Origin: Paenibacillus andongensis | Lineage (GTDB): Bacteria; Bacillota; Bacilli; Paenibacillales; NBRC-103111 | NCBI RefSeq assembly: GCF_025369935.1 | Contig: NZ_CP104467.1 | Span: forward strand, 7,447,001 to 7,511,000 | Direction: 5' to 3' | DNA: 64,000 bases | Shown here: positions 59,015 through 64,000 of the stretch, in pieces | Layout of the letters: the number at the start of each line of letters is the position of its first letter | How positions within the stretch are numbered: position 1 is the first letter of the stretch | Notes under the pieces: generated by a model | The model's input: only the letters and a program-made list of their open reading frames with translations | Database searches by the model: none | What the model was told of the DNA's origin: nothing | Translations under genes and position numbers: made by a program

Positions 59015-60049
59015 TTACTCCGCCTTAGCTTTGAGTGTCTCGATTATTCTTCTCGTCTTTAAAGGCTTGAGATCTTTGAACTGTATGAACTTCTTCGTTT
59101 CCTCGTTCCAAATACGGAACTTAAGCGATTCTAAGCTTGTCTTCAGTGTAATCGTCTGCACTTTACGCAGCTCAGCACTCTTGTTATGCACCTTTTCCAA
59201 ATAGTAATTAGGAACTCGCGGGCTCAGATGGTGAATATGGTGAAAGCCGATATTGCCTGTAATCCAGTGCAGAATTCTAGGCAATTTGTAGAAAGAGCTT
59301 CCATGCATAGCGGCTTTCATATAATCCCATTCCCCGTCATGCTCATAGTACGAGTCTTCATAGTTGTGCTGAACGTAGAAAAGCCAAATACCAGCCATAC
59401 CTGAAAAGAAAAACATCGGACCTTGAATCAGAAGAAAGGACTGCCACCCCATACCCCAGCAAAGCAATGCAATGCTTCCAACGATACCCACGTTCGTGAT
59501 GTAAGTATTGATGCGTTCCTTCATTCCTGCGCGTTTGCGGTTAAAACGGTAATCAATCAAAAAGATGAAAATAGGTCCAACAATAAACATTACCAACGGA
59601 TTTCGGTAAACCCGATAATAGAGTCTTCTAAGCGGAGAAGATGCCATATATTCGTCAACCGTTAGTGTCCAGATATCGCCGACACCTCTACGATCCAAAT
59701 TACCGCTGGATGCATGATGGACGGAGTGGGTATGACGCCACTGATGATAAGGGACAAACGTCAAAATACCTGTTAATGTACCTACAATTTCATTCGCCAA
59801 TTTATTTTTGAAAAAAGACTTGTGGCAGCAATCGTGGAAAATAATAAAGATTCGAATGAGGAATCCTGCTGCAATAATGTCTAGCACAAACGTAAGCCAG
59901 ATTGAAACCGAAAGACTTAGGAAGGCGAAATACCAAAGTACAAAAAAGGGTCCTAATGTATTAATGATTTGCCACACGCTATGCTTCATATGTGGTCTTT
60001 CGTAAGGCGCGATGTCAGACCGCCACCCACCTTTGTCTTGTTGACTCAT
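59015..60049 (-). CDS. Acyl-lipid fatty acid desaturase
   Basis: The 344-residue membrane di-iron enzyme has the three His boxes HDCCH, HSVHH and HHIHH and four to six hydrophobic helices, as in Bacillus Des (delta-5 acyl-lipid desaturase). It introduces a double bond into membrane lipid acyl chains to keep membranes fluid, typically after cold shock. ATG 60049 follows AAGGAG at 11 bases, rather long; the longer frame upstream lacks a site. No DesK/DesR genes lie nearby. Confidence 0.92.
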   Translation of the reverse strand: MSQQDKGGWRSDIAPYERPHMKHSVWQIINTLGPFFVLWYFAFLSLSVSIWLTFVLDIIAAGFLIRIFIIFHDCCHKSFFKNKLANEIVGTLTGILTFVPYHQWRHTHSVHHASSGNLDRRGVGDIWTLTVDEYMASSPLRRLYYRVYRNPLVMFIVGPIFIFLIDYRFNRKRAGMKERINTYITNVGIVGSIALLCWGMGWQSFLLIQGPMFFFSGMAGIWLFYVQHNYEDSYYEHDGEWDYMKAAMHGSSFYKLPRILHWITGNIGFHHIHHLSPRVPNYYLEKVHNKSAELRKVQTITLKTSLESLKFRIWNEETKKFIQFKDLKPLKTRRIIETLKAKAE

Positions 60050-60294
60050 TCTAATTAAAGCTCCTTCTCTCCGTTTCGTACCGGACTGATTTGCGACACC
60101 TGATGTAGTACGTGGGGAATTCAATTAAGTTCCCGTTATAAAGAGAAGAAATGTTACATTGCCCTCTCATCATAAGTTCCTTTGTAAAAATGCCATATAA
60201 GTCATTTGTAAATTAGACCTTATTTTTTACTATTCTGCACAGCACAAAAATCATCCTGCGAATGTCAACCTAACCCTTATTTTCCCATGGAAGA

Positions 60295-60327
60295 GAGGTT
60301 TGTCATGCGTATTAAAATGCAAACCTC
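60295..60327. other. Hairpin in a 560-base gene-free region
   Basis: GAGGTTTG and CAAACCTC arms enclose 17 bases. The interval 60050-60612 otherwise holds no gene I can support; it should contain the promoters of the divergent desaturase and luciferase-like genes. Confidence 0.4.
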
Positions 60328-60612
60328 CTTTCACTGAATCGACAGTCTCCTTAATCCTTATTACAACATTAGGCGATCAACTTGTCGTTTCCCCTTCAAA
60401 AGTTGCAAAAAACTCAATAATCCCCCCCAGAATTAGATCCATAGAAGGAATTACGGCTATATTATTTTTTAATCGACAAATAGGTAAGTCTAAGTGAACA
60501 AATAATAAACATTGATTTCTGGTCGCAGATTGTATCTTCCTAGCATGACCCATTTATGCATGTCTTACTTAATACTGGTATAGTAGTTATATATAGTATG
60601 GAGGTCTATTCA

Positions 60613-61608
60613 ATGATACCTATATCTGTTTTAGACTTGGCTCCCGTTATTGCTGGCGGTACGCCAAGAGATTCCTTTCACCGTTCCGTTGATCTAGCCA
60701 GACACGTTGAAAAGTGGGGCTACCATAGATATTGGCTCGCCGAACATCATAACATGCCGGGTATTGCCAGCTCCGCCACATCACTCGTCATCGGGTATGT
60801 CGCGATGGCTACAGAAAAGATTCGCGTAGGCTCTGGCGGCATTATGCTGCCTAACCACGCACCGCTCGTCATCGCCGAGCAGTTTGGGACATTGGAATCG
60901 ATGTTTCCGGGACGCATCGATCTTGGTTTAGGGCGCGCGCCTGGCTCCGACCAGCCCGCGGCAAGAGCGCTCCGCCGCGGCCTAGGCAGCGATGGCCAGG
61001 ACTTCCCGGAGCAGCTGAGCGAGCTCCGGGGCTATCTCAACCCGGCGCTGGGCACGGGTGTGCCAGGCGTGCGCGCCGTGCCGGGCGAAGGGCTGGACAT
61101 CCCGATCTGGCTGCTCGGATCGAGTGATTTCAGCGCCCAGCTAGCCGGTCAGCTGGGGCTTCCTTTCGCTTTCGCCAGCCACTTCGCTCCGGATTATTTG
61201 CTGGCGGCTCTTGAACTGTATCGCCGTCAGTTCCGCCCGTCTGACGCGCTTGAGAAGCCGTACGCGATGGTCGGCGTTAACATTATTGCAGCCGAAACCG
61301 ATGAGGAAGCCCAGCATCTGGCAACGTCGCAGCACCAGCAATTTCTGAACATCGTGCGCGGCCGTCCTGGCATGCTGAGCCCACCCGTCGACAGCATGGA
61401 ATCCTTATGGAGTCCACAGGAGAAAGCTTATGTCCACAAAGCCTTAAGCTTCTCCATCGTAGGAAGTAAAGCCACCGTTCGCGAGAAGCTTGCTAAGCTG
61501 CAGGAGCAAACTTCAGCCGATGAATGGATCATTGCCGGTCAAATTTATGATCATAATGCTCGTTTGAGGTCCTATGAAATTGTGGCTGAGGTTGTTAAAG
61601 AGGTCTAG
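60613..61608 (+). CDS. LLM-class flavin-dependent oxidoreductase (luciferase-like monooxygenase)
   Basis: The 331-residue TIM-barrel protein starts IPISVLDLAPVIAGGTPRDS and has WGYHRYWLAEHHNMPGIASS, IRVGSGGIMLPNHAPLVIAEQFGTLESMFPGRIDLGLGRAPG, the signature of YhbW-type luciferase-like proteins. It should use FMNH2 and O2 to oxidise an unknown compound. ATG 60613 has TGGAGG 8 bases upstream; a reading from 60556 lacks a site. Part of the gene (about 60900-61130) is strikingly GC-rich. A flavin reductase gene lies convergently just beyond the shared terminator. Confidence 0.9.
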   Translation: MIPISVLDLAPVIAGGTPRDSFHRSVDLARHVEKWGYHRYWLAEHHNMPGIASSATSLVIGYVAMATEKIRVGSGGIMLPNHAPLVIAEQFGTLESMFPGRIDLGLGRAPGSDQPAARALRRGLGSDGQDFPEQLSELRGYLNPALGTGVPGVRAVPGEGLDIPIWLLGSSDFSAQLAGQLGLPFAFASHFAPDYLLAALELYRRQFRPSDALEKPYAMVGVNIIAAETDEEAQHLATSQHQQFLNIVRGRPGMLSPPVDSMESLWSPQEKAYVHKALSFSIVGSKATVREKLAKLQEQTSADEWIIAGQIYDHNARLRSYEIVAEVVKEV

Positions 61609-61754
61609 TGCGGTTGGAATGTCTTAATTTAACATTGAATATCAAAAGTGGTGTTCCCCCGACAAATCACCTATATCTATATATAGTAACGAAAGATATA
61701 TAGAGTAGACGCAATCACTTTACAAATAGTACATTTTTAGTAAATGGATAAATT

Positions 61755-61816
61755 GAAAAAGCCCCCGTAATCCATTTCTCCTTCGAAAGAAAGAAAATGG
61801 ACCACGAGGGCTTTTC
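61755..61816. terminator. Bidirectional terminator between luciferase-like and flavin reductase genes
   Basis: AAAAGCCC and GGGCTTTT outer arms with inner TCCATTT/AAATGGA pairing and T-runs on both sides. Confidence 0.85.
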
Positions 61817-61827
61817 TATTTATTTAT

Positions 61828-62439
61828 TCAAATGGGACGATCCATCGCAAATTGTTCGCCCAATTTCGCATACGAGCTGCCGGCCAGCCGACTGACGGGC
61901 TTAAGTCCATTCGGGTCAATATGACCGTTTTCATACAAGGACTCAGCGATATGAAACTGTACGACTCTACCGATTAACAAATCGGCTGCAGGCGCATCAT
62001 CTGTTCCGCCAAGGGTTATGACTTGTTCCAGGACACATTCCATGCGTATACTCGCTTCGGCGATACCTGGTACGGCAATCTTGTCACTCGCGACGGGTGT
62101 AAGTCCGGCTAAAGCCACTTCGCTTTCATTCGACGCTAGCGCAGCAGCGGTTTGATTGATCTGGTCAATGTACGATTCGTCTGAGATATGAACGACGAAA
62201 GCTCCAGTATCGACGGCGTTTCGCGAAGTGTCCTTGCGAACACCCTGCTTCCTCTGCACAGAGATAGCGACCATTGGAGGATTCGCCGTCACAATTGTAA
62301 AATAACTATAAGGTGCTGCATTGAGCACACCCTCCGAGGATAGGGATGTAACAAATGCAATCGGCCTAGGAATTATGCTGCCTATTAATAGCTTATAGTT
62401 TTCCCGCTCGCTTTGACTTGAGGGATCAATGGATCTCAC
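61828..62439 (-). CDS. Flavin reductase-like domain protein (FMN-binding)
   Basis: The 203-residue split-barrel protein has LIGSIIPRPIAFVTSLSSEGVLNAAPYSYFTIVTANPPMVAIS, the FMN-binding start of the flavin reductase/YwrF family, and QRKQGVRKDTSRN. It may supply reduced flavin or act directly on an oxidised substrate. It follows the mhqD-like gene by 67 bases on the same strand, so it may belong to the quinone or aromatic detoxification unit. Confidence 0.88.
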   Translation of the reverse strand: MRSIDPSSQSERENYKLLIGSIIPRPIAFVTSLSSEGVLNAAPYSYFTIVTANPPMVAISVQRKQGVRKDTSRNAVDTGAFVVHISDESYIDQINQTAAALASNESEVALAGLTPVASDKIAVPGIAEASIRMECVLEQVITLGGTDDAPAADLLIGRVVQFHIAESLYENGHIDPNGLKPVSRLAGSSYAKLGEQFAMDRPI

Positions 62440-62506
62440 AAAGCATCTCCCACCTTATATAGGGATCTTTGAGCTTGCTCAAAGTCTCTCTGCTACTAGA
62501 CTCGGC

Positions 62507-63115
62507 TCATGCCAAATTCGTCTTAAACCAAGTCGTTGCTGCTTCAACCTCCGAACGAGTCAACTGATGCCCTGCCTGTTCCCAGTGAACGGCAACCGTC
62601 GATCCCGCTTCACTTAGCAGCTTTTGTAATTCCTCCGTCTCCTGTGGGGAGCAGATCGGATCGTTCCGACCCGCTCCGATAAAGACCGGAATACCCGAGA
62701 GATCCGGCAGTTGAATGCCTCGCAGCGGCACCATTGGGTGATGGAGAATCGCGCCTCGCAGTGCATCCGGATAGTGGAATAAGAGGCTTCCGGCGATGTT
62801 TGCGCCATTGGAGTAGCCGATGGCTACGAGATTCTGACGATCAAAGCCGTGTTCCACGGCAGCTTCATCGAGGAAATCGTACAATTCCTTGGTACGGAAG
62901 ATGAGGTCCTCCTCATCAAAGATTCCCTCAGCCAACCGGCGAAAGAACCGCGGCATCCCATTCTCAAGCACATTGCCTCTTACGCTCAGCACCGACGATG
63001 TCGGTGAAATCGCCTGAGCCAGCGGCAGTAGATCACGTTCGGTACCACCCGTGCCATGAAAGAGCACGAGTACCGGAGCCGTTATATCTGTTCCCTTTTG
63101 AAAGATATGTTTCAT
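62507..63115 (-). CDS. mhqD: MhqD-like alpha/beta hydrolase
   Basis: The 202-residue serine hydrolase has the oxyanion-hole start VLVLFHGTGG, the nucleophile elbow GYSNGA, an Asp in GAGRNDPICSP and a His in WEQAGHQL. It resembles MhqD of Bacillus, a carboxylesterase of the MhqR regulon that responds to methylhydroquinone, catechol and quinones. Its ATG overlaps the stop of the dioxygenase gene by 4 bases, matching the mhqO-mhqD order. It probably hydrolyses ring-cleavage products. Confidence 0.85.
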   Translation of the reverse strand: MKHIFQKGTDITAPVLVLFHGTGGTERDLLPLAQAISPTSSVLSVRGNVLENGMPRFFRRLAEGIFDEEDLIFRTKELYDFLDEAAVEHGFDRQNLVAIGYSNGANIAGSLLFHYPDALRGAILHHPMVPLRGIQLPDLSGIPVFIGAGRNDPICSPQETEELQKLLSEAGSTVAVHWEQAGHQLTRSEVEAATTWFKTNLA

Positions 63116-64000
63116 TGTTTTTTCGCCTCCACGACACGTACTTGAATCGGCGGAAGATTACGCTCGATTTGCTCACGGCTCTCTTCGAACCATTCAGGCA
63201 GCATCAGTTTCTCACCTAGCACCTCTGGCTGTTCATCACGTGCAAAGCCCGGAGGATCCGTTGCAATCTCAAAGAGTATGCCGCCCTCTTCACGGAAGTA
63301 GATCGCGTTAAAATATTGACGATCCACGATCGGCGTAGGTTGGTACCCATTAGACTGTACATGGCTTCTCCATAGTGCATGCTCAGCATCATCTTTGGCG
63401 CGCCATGCAATGTGATGGACGGTGCCCGCTCCGCCAGCTCCATAGGCCATCGGGGTTACATTAATATCGACGATATTCCCCAAATCCCCGAAGGATTTGA
63501 ATCGAGCGTAAGCTCCCTCTTGCCCTACTTTTTGAAGCCCCATCACTTGCTCTAGCAGCTGCGAAGTTTTGTCAGGAGCCGTGCTGTAGAGAACAGCGCC
63601 GCCGAAGCCTTTGATCGCTTTATCTGTTGGAACGCCGCCGAATGACCATTGGCTAAGCGCTCCTTGCTCGCGCTCTACGATTTCAAGTTTCAGACCATCC
63701 CGGTCTTCGAATTGAAGGTACGTTTCTGAGAATCTTTGTGTTTTTTCAAAAGGAATATCAAACTGCGTTAGACGCTCTTCCCAGAATGATAGGCTGCCTG
63801 TAGGCACAGCATACGTTGTGATACCGACTTGACCGCCGCCGATACGCCCTTTGCGAGAGTGCGCCCATGGGAAGAAAGTAATGATTGTCCCCGGACTTCC
63901 CATTTCATTACCAAAGTACAGATGGTACACTTCCGGTGCGTCGAAGTTAATCGTTTTTTTGATCATCCGAAGTCCTAGAATCCCTGCATAAAAGTCTACG
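63112..64000 (-). CDS. mhqO: MhqO/MhqE-like ring-cleaving dioxygenase (vicinal oxygen chelate), N-terminus beyond right edge
   Basis: The frame stays open to the window edge, reading VDFYAGILGLRMIKKTINFD before the first internal ATG, so the true start lies outside. Two VOC modules are visible: the first with HLYFGNEMGSPGTIITFFPW, the second with TVHHIAWRAKDD and ILFEIATDPPGF supplying metal His and Glu ligands. Such enzymes open hydroquinone or catechol-type rings. About 296 residues are present of an expected 310 to 320. It is coupled to the mhqD-like gene downstream. Confidence 0.88.
   Translation of the reverse strand, partial: VDFYAGILGLRMIKKTINFDAPEVYHLYFGNEMGSPGTIITFFPWAHSRKGRIGGGQVGITTYAVPTGSLSFWEERLTQFDIPFEKTQRFSETYLQFEDRDGLKLEIVEREQGALSQWSFGGVPTDKAIKGFGGAVLYSTAPDKTSQLLEQVMGLQKVGQEGAYARFKSFGDLGNIVDINVTPMAYGAGGAGTVHHIAWRAKDDAEHALWRSHVQSNGYQPTPIVDRQYFNAIYFREEGGILFEIATDPPGFARDEQPEVLGEKLMLPEWFEESREQIERNLPPIQVRVVEAKKQ

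Noticed and set aside
60300..60497. Small plus-strand frame of 65 codons between desaturase and luciferase-like genes
   Set aside because: No ribosome site. A faint resemblance to spore germination GerP-like peptides is too weak to support.
61660..61710. AT-rich palindromes (CTATATATAG and neighbours) after the luciferase-like gene, similar to sequence near its start
   Set aside because: Low-complexity AT sequence; symmetry is expected by chance and no factor is recognised.

Overview
The window looks like chromosomal DNA of a Gram-positive Bacillota, most likely Paenibacillus or a close relative. The signs are strong GGAGG-type ribosome binding sites, many TTG/GTG starts, stalk-domain and NlpC/P60 cell-wall proteins, YdjO and CspA-type cold proteins, FTR1 iron uptake under a near-consensus Fur box, and above all repeated carbohydrate modules in which an ABC importer without its own ATPase sits next to a YesM-type histidine kinase and a YesN/AraC-type response regulator. 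The genus is inferred from gene content and not proven.

Layout. 1-5.7 kb (minus strand): heparinase II/III-like lyase, PL8 lyase and the start of a solute-binding lipoprotein, read as one polysaccharide-degradation unit. 5.8-8.1 kb: M23 peptidase with Asp-box repeats, YdjO and a CspA-type protein with a structured leader. 8.2-13.2 kb (plus): membrane-anchored multicopper oxidase, a guanine-class purine riboswitch controlling an amidohydrolase/deaminase, and a cytosolic YncE-like beta-propeller. 13.3-22.5 kb (minus): short UDP-glucose-dehydrogenase-like protein, a Fur-controlled FTR1 iron operon with two exported partners, and a second operon (LPG-synthase-type flippase, alkaline-phosphatase-fold protein, GT2, GT-C) whose promoter also carries a Fur-like box. 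22.7-23.5 kb: an actinobacterial-looking HemK-related methyltransferase with a damaged 5' end. 23.6-30.4 kb (plus): permeases, kinase, regulator and solute-binding protein of one sugar importer. 30.4-33.9 kb (minus): ECF41-type sigma factor with its CMD target gene, hairpin repeats, a second CspA paralog, a MazG-like/XRE pair and an NlpC/P60 peptidase. 34.1-40.5 kb (minus): a second sugar importer with kinase and regulator. 41-52.9 kb (minus): a third importer, regulator, kinase, SDR enzyme and two heparinase-like lyases in one operon of about 12 kb. 52.9-64 kb: IS3 remnant, RidA and HxlR with a mirrored promoter copy, TetR plus MMPL exporter, acyl-lipid desaturase, luciferase-like oxidase, flavin reductase and an mhqO-mhqD-like quinone detoxification pair running off the right edge.

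How it fits together. Two clusters (left edge and 41-53 kb) appear built to cleave uronate-containing polysaccharides by beta-elimination and import the products; the ABC ATPase (normally a shared MsmX-type protein) and any unsaturated glucuronyl hydrolase are not in the window. Metal and stress physiology is the second theme.

Most notable: a riboswitch whose terminator stem consumes the 3' strands of aptamer helices P1 and P3, predicting a purine-induced ON switch ahead of a deaminase; paired Fur sites on iron uptake and envelope glycosylation operons; a cold-shock leader hairpin conserved by compensatory change between two paralogs; and a 70-bp RidA promoter copy with no gene behind it.
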